Positions 33,233 to 42,092 are shown, counted from the stretch's first letter. The stretch is 64,000 nt of DNA from JAWKXU01 sp964468045 (GCA_964468045.1 CAYXTO010000002.1:124001-188000), one strand, 5' to 3'. The notes: a model not told the origin generated them from the sequence alone. Numbers and translations: made by a program.

Positions 33233-33505
33233 CTATTCGCCGATTTCCGTGACGCGAATGGCGAATTTGTCATCCAGCGTGACGATCTCGCCCCGGGCGA
33301 TCACTTGCCCGTTCACTCGTATATCGGCCGCCTCGCTGAGCTTGCGGTCGACCGGAAGCACGTCTCCGGCGGCAAGCGCGTTCAGACCCGCTACCGTCAG
33401 CCGCGCTTCTCCGAGCAGGACTTCGATCTCGACCTCGACATGGTCGATCAGCCGGGCCGGTCTTTCCTGCGGCGTGGAGGCTGGAGGAATATCGTCCTCT
33501 ACCAT
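33233..33505 (-). CDS. fliN: flagellar C-ring protein FliN (SPOA domain)
   Basis: This 90-aa protein starts at ATG 33503-33505, overlapping the FliM-like stop by 7 bp. Residues ~20-88 are a single SPOA domain: VEIEVLLGEARLTVAGLNAL, then AADIRVNGQVIARGEIVTLD and FAIRVTEIGE. FliN normally is ~100-137 aa; this is a compact version lacking a long N-terminal extension. It builds the lower C-ring and export-energiser docking platform with FliM and FliH. Confidence 0.92.
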   Translation of the reverse strand: MVEDDIPPASTPQERPARLIDHVEVEIEVLLGEARLTVAGLNALAAGDVLPVDRKLSEAADIRVNGQVIARGEIVTLDDKFAIRVTEIGE

Positions 33506-34272
33506 TGGTTCACATGCCTTTCGATCCGGAGGCCGAAGCGTTCGCCTTGCAGGGCGAGGGATGCGGCGGCCGCGCTGCGGGAGGTCCCGCCCATGGTGAT
33601 TTCCAGCGGTCGGTCGGTCGGCGTGCCGAGCGTGATGACATCGCCCACCCCGAGCCGTTCGAGATCCCGCAGGCCCAGCCGGGTGCGGCCGATGATGGCC
33701 GAGATTCCGATTTCCTGCCGAGCGATGGCCTGCGATCTTTCCCCCGGTTCCGGCCTGCTGCGGGGCGGGCCGGCATAGCGCCGGGCCAATCCCGTCACGA
33801 TCGAGCGGTGCGCGGTGATCGCCAGTATTTCCGGCCCGGCATCGAGGCATATCGGCAGGCAATATTCCGCTTCGCCGGCCGGCGCCGGCTGCGCGCCGTC
33901 CAGCAGCTTCGCATCCAGCTGGCTGGACAGGTCGCTGATCGCGGATTTCACGAGATCGCCGATCACCATCCTGTCGCCGGGGGTTCTGATGTCCCTGTCG
34001 GTGATTGTGTGCCCCAGCATGGCGCCGGCCAGCAGAGGCAGCGTGTCAGCCCGCGACGAGACGCGAAAGCCGCTGTCGTCCTGCCATTGCGTGGTTCCGC
34101 CGGCATCGCCCCAGGTGTCGCGGCGCGCTTCCTTCCAGGCCGGGGCGGGCGTGAGACGGCCCGATACCAGCCATGCGCGCGACCACTCATCCAGCCAGTC
34201 GGCCACCGGCTTGACCGCGATGGGCGAGGTCAGGGCGCATTCGGGAAGCCAGCTTCGCGGCGTGCCGTTCAT
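33499..34272 (-). CDS. fliM: short FliM-like C-ring protein
   Basis: A C-terminal SPOA-type domain is visible at residues ~190-250 (IIGRTRLGLRDLERLGVGD, then PLEITMGGTS and FGLRIE), and position between flgE and fliN fits FliM. The protein has only 257 aa against ~330. The N-terminal CheY-docking peptide (LSQxEIDALL type) is missing, and I cannot find the GGxG FliG-contact motif of the middle domain. It overlaps flgE by 4 bp. A divergent FliM is the best call; an SctQ-like role is an alternative. Confidence 0.75.
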   Translation of the reverse strand: MNGTPRSWLPECALTSPIAVKPVADWLDEWSRAWLVSGRLTPAPAWKEARRDTWGDAGGTTQWQDDSGFRVSSRADTLPLLAGAMLGHTITDRDIRTPGDRMVIGDLVKSAISDLSSQLDAKLLDGAQPAPAGEAEYCLPICLDAGPEILAITAHRSIVTGLARRYAGPPRSRPEPGERSQAIARQEIGISAIIGRTRLGLRDLERLGVGDVITLGTPTDRPLEITMGGTSRSAAAASLALQGERFGLRIERHVNQW

Positions 34273-35444
34273 CCTTGCCCCCGGATGCCGAACAGCTGCT
34301 GGATCATGTCGTTGCTGACGCTGATGATTTGCGAGGACGCCTGAAATCCGCGCTGGATCAGGATCAGGTCGCCGAACTGCGCCCCCAGATCGACGTTGGA
34401 CGCTTCGAGCCGCCCGGACAATATGCTGCCGACCCTGCTGTCCTGCGCGGAAAGATACTGGACCTGGCCGAAGCCGCTATGCGCGAACAGCCCGTTGCTG
34501 CGCTGCTGGAGCTTCTGCGGATCGCGGAAATCGGCCAGGGCGATGGCGCCCAGCTCGCGCGTTTCCTCATTGCTGTAGGCGATCTCGAACTGGCCCTGCT
34601 CATTGACCGTCAGGGTGGTGATGGTGCCGGTGCCGTGCCCATCGACCTGCGACGCCCGCAACGTGGAGACGGTGCCGGAGGAAAAGGAGGTGATGCCCGA
34701 AAAGTCGAATGCGACGGAAAGGCCGCTGTCGCTATCCTCGAAAGTCAGCGTCGCATTGGCGATATCTGGAAGGCCGCCGGCGAAGTTCAGCGTCTGGGAA
34801 CCGATCTCGTCGCCATCCCCGTCGGTCACTTTCACGGTCCATTGATTCGGCACCGTCTCCTCGCGGGTCAGTGCGATGGTCCACAGATGCTCCCCACCCT
34901 CCTCGTCGAAGACCCTGAGGTCGGAAATCGTGTGGGTCGTGGCGGTGGAGGAAAGATTGTCGGAAAAGACGATCTTGGTCGTCTGCTCGGGCGGGCTGGT
35001 GCGCGCCGTATCGATGTTCAGGCTGACCGGACGGCCGCCGGAATCGAGCACCGCCAGCCTGAGGTCCGTGCCCGCGAGCACGATATGGCCATCCTCGTCG
35101 ATCACGAAGCTGCCGGTGCGGGTGTAATAGGTCTGGTCGCCGTCGATCAGCGTGAGGAAGCCGCCGCCATCTATCGCGAGGTGGAGGTCGCGGCCGGTCT
35201 GGCGCAGCTCCCCTTGCGAGAAATTTATCGTGACATCGTCGAAGCTGACGCCGTGGCCCTGGGCGCGGTAGCCCGCGCCATAGTTGAGCCCGCCCGCGCT
35301 GCCCCCGCCATAGATGTCGGAGAAGGAGATGTCGGCAGCCTTGAAGCCCGCGCTGTTGAGATTGCTGACATTGTTGCTGACCGCCTTCAGCCCTTGGGAA
35401 TAGGCATTGAGGCCGCTCAGGCCGATATAGATGGAACCGAACAT
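34269..35444 (-). CDS. flgE: flagellar hook protein FlgE
   Basis: This 391-aa axial protein starts MFGSIYIGLSGLNAYSQGL with the rod/hook N-terminal ANNxAN-like motif (VSNNVSNLNSAGFKA). The D1/D2 insertion is large and beta-rich, and the C-terminus ends in the conserved helical segment (SNVDLGAQFGDLILIQRGFQ). It would be exported and polymerised into the hook with FlgD as cap. It starts 1 bp after flgD. Confidence 0.94.
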   Translation of the reverse strand: MFGSIYIGLSGLNAYSQGLKAVSNNVSNLNSAGFKAADISFSDIYGGGSAGGLNYGAGYRAQGHGVSFDDVTINFSQGELRQTGRDLHLAIDGGGFLTLIDGDQTYYTRTGSFVIDEDGHIVLAGTDLRLAVLDSGGRPVSLNIDTARTSPPEQTTKIVFSDNLSSTATTHTISDLRVFDEEGGEHLWTIALTREETVPNQWTVKVTDGDGDEIGSQTLNFAGGLPDIANATLTFEDSDSGLSVAFDFSGITSFSSGTVSTLRASQVDGHGTGTITTLTVNEQGQFEIAYSNEETRELGAIALADFRDPQKLQQRSNGLFAHSGFGQVQYLSAQDSRVGSILSGRLEASNVDLGAQFGDLILIQRGFQASSQIISVSNDMIQQLFGIRGQG

Positions 35445-35445
35445 A

Positions 35446-35895
35446 TCAGTTTGCCTCCCGGATCTGAGAAATGGAGCTGAGTGCGATATTGCTGATGGTT
35501 TGATCGCCGGCGGTGCGGATGGTCAGCCGCGGGGCGCCATCGACGAAGGCCACGGCGGTCACTTCCCCGCTCAGCGTGGCGGCCCCGGCCGGAATGTCGA
35601 CGATCTTGCCGAGCAGCCCGGCCGCCTGCGAGGTGGATTGCGCCGCGACCAGCGTGCGCAGGCTTTCCGACATTTCCTGTGTCTGCTGGATCTGCGAGAA
35701 CTGGGCGAGCTGCGAGACGAATTCGAAATTGTCCATTGGCTTCAGCGGATCCTGATAGGTCAGCTGGGTCAGGACGATCTTCAGCAGGGATTCGAAGCTG
35801 AGGCCGAATGCATCGGTCGCGGCCTGCGTGCCTGACGCGTTGGCGGAGCCGTTCTGCTGGACGCCGGTGAGGCCGTCGATCGGGGCGGATGCCAT
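35446..35895 (-). CDS. flgD: hook-capping protein FlgD
   Basis: This 149-aa protein has the FlgD N-terminal motif (FLKIVLTQLTYQDPLKPMDNFEFVSQLAQFSQIQQ, seen here as SLLKIVLTQLTYQDPLKP) and a short C-terminal FLG-type beta domain; it is shorter than the ~220 aa usual in enterics but normal for alphaproteobacteria. It guides FlgE polymerisation. Adjacent to flgE and fliK. Confidence 0.94.
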   Translation of the reverse strand: MASAPIDGLTGVQQNGSANASGTQAATDAFGLSFESLLKIVLTQLTYQDPLKPMDNFEFVSQLAQFSQIQQTQEMSESLRTLVAAQSTSQAAGLLGKIVDIPAGAATLSGEVTAVAFVDGAPRLTIRTAGDQTISNIALSSISQIREAN

Positions 35896-35903
35896 GGTTC
35901 GTC

Positions 35904-36821
35904 CTATCCCCGCCGGCTCTGGCGGATCAGCAATTCGTGCCGGGAATGGCCGAAGGCGCTCAGCAGTTGGTGCAGTCTCGCTTCCAGCTCGGCGCGCATG
36001 TCGTCGGGCAGGCGCGGCAGGCGCAGCACCAGCCGCAAGCCTCCTTCCAGCGGCACGAATTGCGCCAGGGCCGTCCCCATGGCCGTCGGACCTGACGCAT
36101 CGGCCGGCGCGGACCGGCTGCGGGCACTGGACGCGCGCTCGCCTGCCGGGCCGCTATCCGGCTGCATTTGCGCGGACGGGCCGGGACGGGACAGCGCGGA
36201 TGCCGCAGCGGGTGAAGCCATTGCGGCCGGCGATGCCCCCTTGGGCAGGAGTGCGGGGCCGGGCAGGCGGCCCTCTTGGGGCGATGCTGGCATGGAGCCG
36301 CCCATTGGCAAGGATCGGCCCGCCTCGAAGCGGGTGGCGGGTGCCACGGCCGGATCGGCTTCCGGCAGGGTCAGGCCGGGCGCTGCGCCTGCCGCCGGCT
36401 GCGCCATGCGAGGCTCCGGGCCGATGCCCGCCGTATGCGGCGGGAATGCGGTGCCGACCAGCAATGCGGATGCGCAGAAGGCATGGGCGCCTTCGCCGAT
36501 CGTTGGCCGGATGGCGGCGATTTCGGCCCGGTCCGAATGGGTTGGCCGGACCGGGGCAAGGGCTGCGGCCGTGCTTGGTAAGATCGTGCCCGATGTGATC
36601 GTGGCGGTCAGCCTCGCCACATCCGGCAGGCCGTCTGCTAGATGGATCGCGGCATCCGGCGCTGCCGGTTCGCGCTCCGCCGGATTGCCGGGGCTCGCGG
36701 AATAGGTGGCCACCAGCGCCGCGAACGGCAGTGGGGCAGGCTCCATCCCCGCCGGATTGCCATGCGGCAGGTTGCGGGCGGCGCTGGCGGGTGGGCCGCC
36801 CGGCTCATGCGCGATCCTCAT
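35904..36821 (-). CDS. fliK: hook-length control protein FliK
   Basis: This 305-aa protein begins at ATG 36819-36821, overlapping fliJ by 4 bp. It has the FliK layout: a long low-complexity Ala/Pro/Gly-rich N-terminal part and a conserved C-terminal domain (VPLEGGLRLVLRLPRLPDDM, then LEARLHQLLSAFGH). The C-domain touches FlhB to switch export specificity, which matters here because FlhB has an unusual NPDH site. Sequence identity is low, as normal for FliK. Confidence 0.85.
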   Translation of the reverse strand: MRIAHEPGGPPASAARNLPHGNPAGMEPAPLPFAALVATYSASPGNPAEREPAAPDAAIHLADGLPDVARLTATITSGTILPSTAAALAPVRPTHSDRAEIAAIRPTIGEGAHAFCASALLVGTAFPPHTAGIGPEPRMAQPAAGAAPGLTLPEADPAVAPATRFEAGRSLPMGGSMPASPQEGRLPGPALLPKGASPAAMASPAAASALSRPGPSAQMQPDSGPAGERASSARSRSAPADASGPTAMGTALAQFVPLEGGLRLVLRLPRLPDDMRAELEARLHQLLSAFGHSRHELLIRQSRRG

Positions 36822-37276
36822 GCCCGGCTCCTCCCGCCCCGGTGAAGGAGCAGCTGGCCCGCTTCGGCCATGGCCTGTTCCTCCTCCTTGCGGGCAAGCT
36901 TGCGGCGCGCGGCCTTGTGGAGCGCGCCGAGCTGGTCCTGCCGATGGCGCTGGCGCTGCCAGCGCAATTCCCTTGCGGCTTCCGCTTCCCTGGCCTGCGC
37001 CGTCCGCTCGCGCCCCGTCCCGGCCTCCTGCTCCAGCAGGTTCACCATCGCGCCGGCCAGGCGGAATCCTTCCGCGGCGAACGAACCGGACGCCAGCATC
37101 CGGCGATAGTCCTGCCGGGCGGCATCGAGCAGCCGCGCCGCGTCCCGCTCGGCGTCCTCGGCCGCCGCCCGCGCCGCTGCCGCATCGGCCAGCGCCAGCT
37201 CGCCCTGCGCCACCCGCAATGTTTGCAGCATGGTGAGCTGGCCCAAGTTCCTGCATCGGCTGCGGTCATTGCGCAT
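36818..37276 (-). CDS. fliJ: flagellar export chaperone FliJ
   Basis: This 152-aa, nearly all-helical, Arg/Glu/Gln-rich coiled-coil protein (ADAAAARAAAEDAERDAARL, and EAEAARELRWQRQRHRQDQ) sits directly after fliI, where FliJ is expected. FliJ inserts into the FliI hexamer and links it to FlhA. The ATG at 37274-37276 overlaps the fliI stop region. A later Met (MLQTLRV) is an alternative. Confidence 0.85.
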   Translation of the reverse strand: MRNDRSRCRNLGQLTMLQTLRVAQGELALADAAAARAAAEDAERDAARLLDAARQDYRRMLASGSFAAEGFRLAGAMVNLLEQEAGTGRERTAQAREAEAARELRWQRQRHRQDQLGALHKAARRKLARKEEEQAMAEAGQLLLHRGGRSRA

Positions 37277-38591
37277 GGCCGTCGCCTCCGCAAATTCGCG
37301 AGAGCATCGCGAAGGTCTCGGCCCGGCTGCAGGGGCGGTCTGCTTCCTGCCGCAGGAAGGTGGCAAGATCCTGCTGCCAGGCGATGGCCTGATCCACTTC
37401 CGGGCTGGTGCCTTTGCGATAGAGCCCGCTTTCGATCATCGGGCGGGCTTCCTCGAAGCGGGCGAGAGCCGCATGGGCCCGGCGCGCAAGCTGCGCTTCC
37501 GGCGGCGAGAAGAGATCGCCGGCCAGGCGGCTGATGCTGCGCGAAACGTCGATTGCCGGGAAATGGCCCCTTTCGGCCAGCGTCCGGGACAGGACGATAT
37601 GCCCGTCGAGCACGGACTTCATCAGCTCGACGATGGGGTCGTCCACGTCGTCCGTCTCGCTCAGCACCGTCATGATCGCGGTGATCGCCCCGCCATCGCG
37701 CGCGGCCCCGCACCTCTCGACGATCCGGGGCAGGGCGGAAAAGACATTGGGGGTGAAGGCGCGCACGGCCGGCGGCTCGCCGGCAGCCAGGCCGAGCTCG
37801 CGCAGGGCCAGCGCGACCCGGGTGATCGAATCCACGATCAGCACGACATGTTCGCCCCGATCCCGCCAATACTCGGCCATGCCGAGCGCCTGGTCGATCG
37901 CGCGGACGCGCAGGCTGGCGCTCTCGTCCGCCGTTGCGGCCACCAGGGTGAAACGCGTGCGCGCTGCATCCTGCAGATGCGTCCGCCAGAGCTTCTCCAC
38001 CTCGCGGCCGCGTTCTCCGACCAGGCACAGGATCATCCGGTCGCAGGCGATCTGGCGCGCGAGCTGATCTATCAGGCTGGTCTTTCCCACGCCGCTGGCG
38101 GCGAAGATCCCGATCCGCTGGCCCTTGCCCAGGGGCAGGAGGCCGTCGATGGCCCGCACCCCGGTTTCGATGCGCTCCCGGGCGACGGTGCGTTGCAGCG
38201 CCGGAAGCAGGGCGCCGGCCCTTGGCCCGCGATGATCCGGCAGGATCGCCGGCCCGTCGTCGATCGGCCGGGCAAGCGCATCCACCGCGCGCCCCGCGAA
38301 GCCATTGCCCGCTGCGATCCGGTCCAGGTCGCGGCAACGCGCGACCGTGGCCCCCAGCAGCAGGTCTTGAATCGGGCCGAAGGGCGCGAGGCGGAGCGCG
38401 CCGGGCTGGACCGCGACCACTTCCGCGACCAGCGGTGTGCCGCCGCCGCTCCGCTCGATCTCGCAATAATCGCCGATCGTGGCGATCGGACCATCCGCTT
38501 CCAGCCAGTCGGCCGAAATCCGGGTGACCGCTCCGCACCATCGCGTCAGTTCCGCCCGTTCCAGGCGCTGCACCAGGGGGTGCGCCTTCAT
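37266..38591 (-). CDS. fliI: flagellar export ATPase FliI
   Basis: This 441-aa F1-beta-like ATPase has the Walker A ASGVGKTS at residues 165-172, Walker B HVVLIVDSITR, and the family FTPNVFSALPRIVERCG. It energises and unfolds export substrates with FliH and FliJ. The ATG at 38589-38591 overlaps the fliH stop (ATGA). Confidence 0.96.
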   Translation of the reverse strand: MKAHPLVQRLERAELTRWCGAVTRISADWLEADGPIATIGDYCEIERSGGGTPLVAEVVAVQPGALRLAPFGPIQDLLLGATVARCRDLDRIAAGNGFAGRAVDALARPIDDGPAILPDHRGPRAGALLPALQRTVARERIETGVRAIDGLLPLGKGQRIGIFAASGVGKTSLIDQLARQIACDRMILCLVGERGREVEKLWRTHLQDAARTRFTLVAATADESASLRVRAIDQALGMAEYWRDRGEHVVLIVDSITRVALALRELGLAAGEPPAVRAFTPNVFSALPRIVERCGAARDGGAITAIMTVLSETDDVDDPIVELMKSVLDGHIVLSRTLAERGHFPAIDVSRSISRLAGDLFSPPEAQLARRAHAALARFEEARPMIESGLYRKGTSPEVDQAIAWQQDLATFLRQEADRPCSRAETFAMLSRICGGDGHAQ

Positions 38592-39331
38592 GATGGGACG
38601 CCCTCCGTGGCCAGTTGCTCCAGCAAGGCGGACAGGCGCGACCATTGCTTGCCGATCGAGACGTCGATCTCGCCCATGCGCAGGTCGATCACGCATTCTC
38701 CGGCGGCCAGATCGGGATCGATCGTCACCTCCAGTCTGTCGAATCGGGATGCGCAAGCCGCCACAGCCTCCCCGTCCGGAAAGTCGCGGGGCGAAATGCG
38801 CACGCCCGCGACGGGGGTGCGGTCGATCCCGGCCAATTGGTGCCGCACGGCTTCGAACACCATTTCCGGGAATTGGCTGCTGTCCCCCAGGATTCGGGCG
38901 AGCGCGGTCTGCGCGATTTGGAGCGCAAGCCCTTCGAACCGGTCGAACCCTTCGGCAAATGTCGCCTGCGCCCTTTCCAATGCGGCAGAGAGCTTCTCCA
39001 GCGCCGCTTGCGCGTTCTCCACCGCTTCCTGCCGGCCTTGAAGCCTGCCGCGTTCGAAGGCCTCGGCGTCCCGAGCTTCGCCTTTCACGCCGGCCTGCTT
39101 CAGTTCTTCCTGAAGCGCCGCGATCTGGGCTTCGAGCCGCCCGATCCTGGGGTCGCCGGCTTCCGGGACCGCTGCCGCTGCGCGATGCCCATGCGTCTCC
39201 GGCTGCCCGTCGCTCTCCTCGCCAGCGCTGATGTGCGATTGCCAGGCCTGGTCGGCACGCGGAAGGCTGGTGCGGAAGGACTGCACATCGGCCAATGCAT
39301 CCCGATCATGCGCTTTCAGGAGGGCGTTCAC
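38588..39331 (-). CDS. fliH: flagellar export protein FliH
   Basis: This 247-aa protein starts with GTG (39329-39331) overlapping the stop of the preceding small gene (GTGA). It has a long charged coiled coil (RIGRLEAQIAALQEELKQAG) and a V-type-ATPase-E-like C-domain (RLEVTIDPDLAAGECVIDL). FliH holds the FliI ATPase and anchors it to FliN. Confidence 0.9.
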   Translation of the reverse strand: MNALLKAHDRDALADVQSFRTSLPRADQAWQSHISAGEESDGQPETHGHRAAAAVPEAGDPRIGRLEAQIAALQEELKQAGVKGEARDAEAFERGRLQGRQEAVENAQAALEKLSAALERAQATFAEGFDRFEGLALQIAQTALARILGDSSQFPEMVFEAVRHQLAGIDRTPVAGVRISPRDFPDGEAVAACASRFDRLEVTIDPDLAAGECVIDLRMGEIDVSIGKQWSRLSALLEQLATEGVPS

Positions 39332-39723
39332 TTTCGGCCGCTCCCTTCGAACAGCAGCGATCTCGCAAGATCGAGCAGGGACGGGCGCCGCTCGGTGGCG
39401 GTAAGCTCCTGCGCTCTGGCGCACGCACGGCGCAACGCTTCGCGGGCCGCGGGCCGGGGAAGGGCGATATTCCGGGCTTCGGCATCTCCCGGGCGGTTGA
39501 TGGTATCGAGGAGCCGGGCGAGCCAGGGTGAATAGGAGGCGGGTGTTGGCTGATCGCCATGCTGGCCGGAAGACGCGCTCTCTGCGGATCGCTCGGCGAG
39601 GGCCTGCTGGAGGTCGATCCGCCGTTCGGCCGGCATGTGGCGCAGGATGGCGTTGCGGTCCCCCCGCGAGAGGTGGCGCCATCGCTCCAGCAGCGCATCC
39701 AGCGGTTCCGCACTAGCGCTCAT
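39328..39723 (-). CDS. 131-aa protein in the fliG position (reduced FliG-like)
   Basis: This gene overlaps fliF by 11 bp and fliH by 4 bp, exactly where fliG belongs, but it encodes only 131 aa against ~330. The segment LSRGDRNAILRHMPAERRIDLQQAL resembles one ARM-type helix pair of FliG (the HLPPExxxxxL pattern), but this similarity is weak. There is no EHPQ motif and no C-terminal charged torque helix. It might be a minimal FliF-C-ring linker or an unrelated replacement. No frameshift joins it to further FliG-like sequence in the flanking coding regions. Confidence 0.6.
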   Translation of the reverse strand: MSASAEPLDALLERWRHLSRGDRNAILRHMPAERRIDLQQALAERSAESASSGQHGDQPTPASYSPWLARLLDTINRPGDAEARNIALPRPAAREALRRACARAQELTATERRPSLLDLARSLLFEGSGRK

Positions 39724-40948
39724 CGCGGCCGAGCTCCCGGGAGGAAAGAGTGGCGGAAAGCACGTCCGCGAAGCTTTGCTGCTCTTCCCTGCTCAGGCGG
39801 CTGCGCTGGCGAAACCGGGCGACAACAATTGCCGCCAATATCGCCAGCCCGCCCAGCAGCCACGGATAGGAAGGCCAACTGGCCCAGTTGCTGGCGGATT
39901 GTGAGGGGGCGGGCGGAAGCGCCGCGTTGCGATCGTCGAAGGCGGAGCGCGTGTCGCCATACCTGCCGGGCCCGGCGTTTTCCGGAAGCCCGAGCGGCCC
40001 GGTTTCGAAGCGGAGAATGTCGCCGCGCGCGGGATCGAGCCCGACTGCCTGCGTGATCGCCTGGCGAAGGCGTTCTTCATTCTCCGGATTGAGGTCGCCT
40101 TCGCTGCGGAAGGCGATGCGCAGCTTGAAATTGCGGGCGTCGCCTGCGGGCGGGCTGGAGCGATCGGGCGGCATGGGCGTATCCGGTCCCACAGCATCGA
40201 GATCGAGCGCCGAGACCCGGATTTCGAAGGGCGCACCCGGCACGATCGTCTCCGCGGCGGCAACGGCGCGCGCCCGGAAATATTCTTCGAGCGCGCCTTT
40301 TTCGCCTCCAGCCCCACCCTCGGACGGTTGCGGCGCGACCGGGCTCACCAGATCGCCCTGATCGTCCAGGATCGCGACATCGGCGCTGGAGAGGCCGGTC
40401 ACGGTGGAAGCGACGAGGCGCTGAATCCCGGCGATCTGATCCGGATCGAGCGCGTGCTTCCCCACGGTCTGGACGGTGACGGCCGCCTTCGGGCCTTGCT
40501 GCACCGCCCGGAAGAGCGCCCGTTCTGGGAGGGAGAGATGAACCCGTGCGGAGCTGATCCCATCCATCAGCATGATCGTGCGGGCAAGTTCGCCCTGCAA
40601 TGCCCGCTGGTAGTTCACCTTCTGCGCGAACTCGGTCAGCCCCATGTCGCTTTCGTTGAACAGCTCGAAGCCGACCACGCCGCCCATGGTTATGCCGGAG
40701 CCGGCGACGATGACGCGCGCTTGGCTGGCCTCATCTTCCGGGACCAGCACGCTGCGGCCCTGGTCGGCGAGGCGATAGGCGATGCCTTGCTTTTCCAGCT
40801 CTCCGACGATCGCCGCGACATCCGCTTCGCGCAGATCCTCGTACAGCACCGCATAGCCCGGCCGCAGGAAGGCGAAATACAGCACGCACAGCACGGTGAA
40901 GACACCGGCCATCACGGCTCCGAAAAGGATGAGCTGCCTGCGCTTCAT
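39713..40948 (-). CDS. fliF: short flagellar MS-ring protein FliF
   Basis: This 411-aa protein has an N-terminal transmembrane helix, ring-building domains with YAVLYEDLREADVAAIVGEL and TEFAQKVNYQRALQGELARTI, a shortened third domain (PGAPFEIRVSALDLDAVG), a second transmembrane helix near residue 355, and a short tail ending SSRELGRDER. Usual length is 530-570 aa; the missing ~130 residues fall in the RBM3/beta-collar region. It is otherwise a clear FliF. It anchors the export gate and rod. Confidence 0.92.
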   Translation of the reverse strand: MKRRQLILFGAVMAGVFTVLCVLYFAFLRPGYAVLYEDLREADVAAIVGELEKQGIAYRLADQGRSVLVPEDEASQARVIVAGSGITMGGVVGFELFNESDMGLTEFAQKVNYQRALQGELARTIMLMDGISSARVHLSLPERALFRAVQQGPKAAVTVQTVGKHALDPDQIAGIQRLVASTVTGLSSADVAILDDQGDLVSPVAPQPSEGGAGGEKGALEEYFRARAVAAAETIVPGAPFEIRVSALDLDAVGPDTPMPPDRSSPPAGDARNFKLRIAFRSEGDLNPENEERLRQAITQAVGLDPARGDILRFETGPLGLPENAGPGRYGDTRSAFDDRNAALPPAPSQSASNWASWPSYPWLLGGLAILAAIVVARFRQRSRLSREEQQSFADVLSATLSSRELGRDER

Positions 40949-40982
40949 CGGGTTTGCCGGAAAGATCGTGCCTGCCGCGCCA

Positions 40983-41306
40983 TTACAGCTGCATGTTCAT
41001 CAATTCGCGGTAGGTCTCGGTCAGGCGCTGGCGGACCTGCATCGCGAATTCCACGGCGAGCCGCGCTTCCTCGAGCGCGAAAGTGACCTGATGCACCGGT
41101 ATGCTGTCATCCAGCGCGAATTGCCGGACGAGCCCGTCCGCCGTGGCGATCTTGTCATTCACGCTCTCCAGCCCGCTGCGCAGGATGGACGCGAAGTTCG
41201 CCCCTGTCTGCGCGCTGGCGGCGGGCTGCATCTCCATGCCCAGCCGGTTGAGAAGAGGCGCAGCACTTTCCAGCGTGACCGAACCGATCGGCGCGATTTC
41301 GGTCAT
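40983..41306 (-). CDS. fliE: rod-MS-ring junction protein FliE
   Basis: This 107-aa protein has the FliE C-terminal signature (IPVHQVTFALEEARLAVEFAMQVRQRLTETYRELMNMQL, abbreviated here to VHQVTFALEEARLAVEF and ELMNMQL). FliE joins the FliF ring to the proximal rod. Its ATG overlaps the flgC stop by 4 bp, and it precedes fliF by 34 bp. Confidence 0.95.
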   Translation of the reverse strand: MTEIAPIGSVTLESAAPLLNRLGMEMQPAASAQTGANFASILRSGLESVNDKIATADGLVRQFALDDSIPVHQVTFALEEARLAVEFAMQVRQRLTETYRELMNMQL

Positions 41307-41740
41307 GACTGCCGCCCCAGTTGCAGAGCGCTGGAATAGATCTGCTGCGCGGCGGCCATGGCGACCAGATTGGCCTCATAGGCACGGGTGGTCTTGATCA
41401 TCAGGCTCATTTCCTCCGCGTGGCTGATGGCGGGATAGGTGACGAAGCCCTGCGGGTCGGCATGGGGGTGCCCCGGCTCGTAAACCTGGCGGACGGCGGC
41501 ATCCTGCGCCTCGACGCCATAAACCCGCACGCCTTGGGGATGGGCGGGTGCGCTGGCATGTTCTTGCGCAAGGATGCGGCGGAAGCTCTCGACCGGGCCG
41601 GAAACGAGACGCAGCGGAATGTAGCTGCCGCCGTCGCCGGTGCGCGTGGTCTGCATATTGGCGAGATTACTGGCGATGATCTCCAGCCGGCGCCATTCCA
41701 CATCGAGGCCGCTGCGGCTGATTTCGAGGGCTTCCATCAC
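41303..41740 (-). CDS. flgC: proximal rod protein FlgC
   Basis: This 145-aa rod protein has the ANNxAN-type motif (LEIIASNLANMQTTRT) and the C-terminal EMSLMIKTTRAYEANLVAM helix, both standard for FlgC. It overlaps flgB and fliE by 4 bp each. Confidence 0.95.
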   Translation of the reverse strand: MMEALEISRSGLDVEWRRLEIIASNLANMQTTRTGDGGSYIPLRLVSGPVESFRRILAQEHASAPAHPQGVRVYGVEAQDAAVRQVYEPGHPHADPQGFVTYPAISHAEEMSLMIKTTRAYEANLVAMAAAQQIYSSALQLGRQS

Positions 41741-42081
41741 TGGCCTCCCCGCACGGCGGTCCGCGCGATCTGCATCTGGCGACCGAGCACCTCAATCAGC
41801 GCGGCGTAGCGCAGGGCGGTGTGAGAGGCGCTGGCCATCTCGAGATCGAGGCGGACTTCCCGGTTGGATCGGTCCGTCGGCAGGCGCGTGAATTCGGGCT
41901 TGAAGCGGCGCGCGGCCTTGGCGCCCTGCGCGGCCGCTTCGCGCAGCTGCTCTTCGAAGGATACCCTGAACGGCAGATAGGAAGGCGAATTCGCATTGGC
42001 GATATTCTGCGAAATGGCGGACGCGCGCATGGCAAGGCCATCCAGCGCTTTGGTCACCAGAATTGCGGAAAGCTCATCCAT
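41737..42081 (-). CDS. flgB: proximal rod protein FlgB
   Basis: This 114-aa protein uses the ATG at 42079-42081, which has GAGGAGG at 42086-42092; an ATG five codons earlier would place that site inside the gene. The rod motif RASAISQNIANANSPSYLP and the C-terminal MQIARTAVRGGQ are visible. It forms the first rod segment above FliE. Confidence 0.94.
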   Translation of the reverse strand: MDELSAILVTKALDGLAMRASAISQNIANANSPSYLPFRVSFEEQLREAAAQGAKAARRFKPEFTRLPTDRSNREVRLDLEMASASHTALRYAALIEVLGRQMQIARTAVRGGQ

Positions 42082-42092
42082 TCCCGGCCTCC

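Noticed and set aside
39328..39723. A frameshifted full-length fliG
   Set aside because: The flanking DNA is fully occupied by fliF and fliH in overlapping frames, so no additional FliG sequence can be recovered by a simple frameshift.
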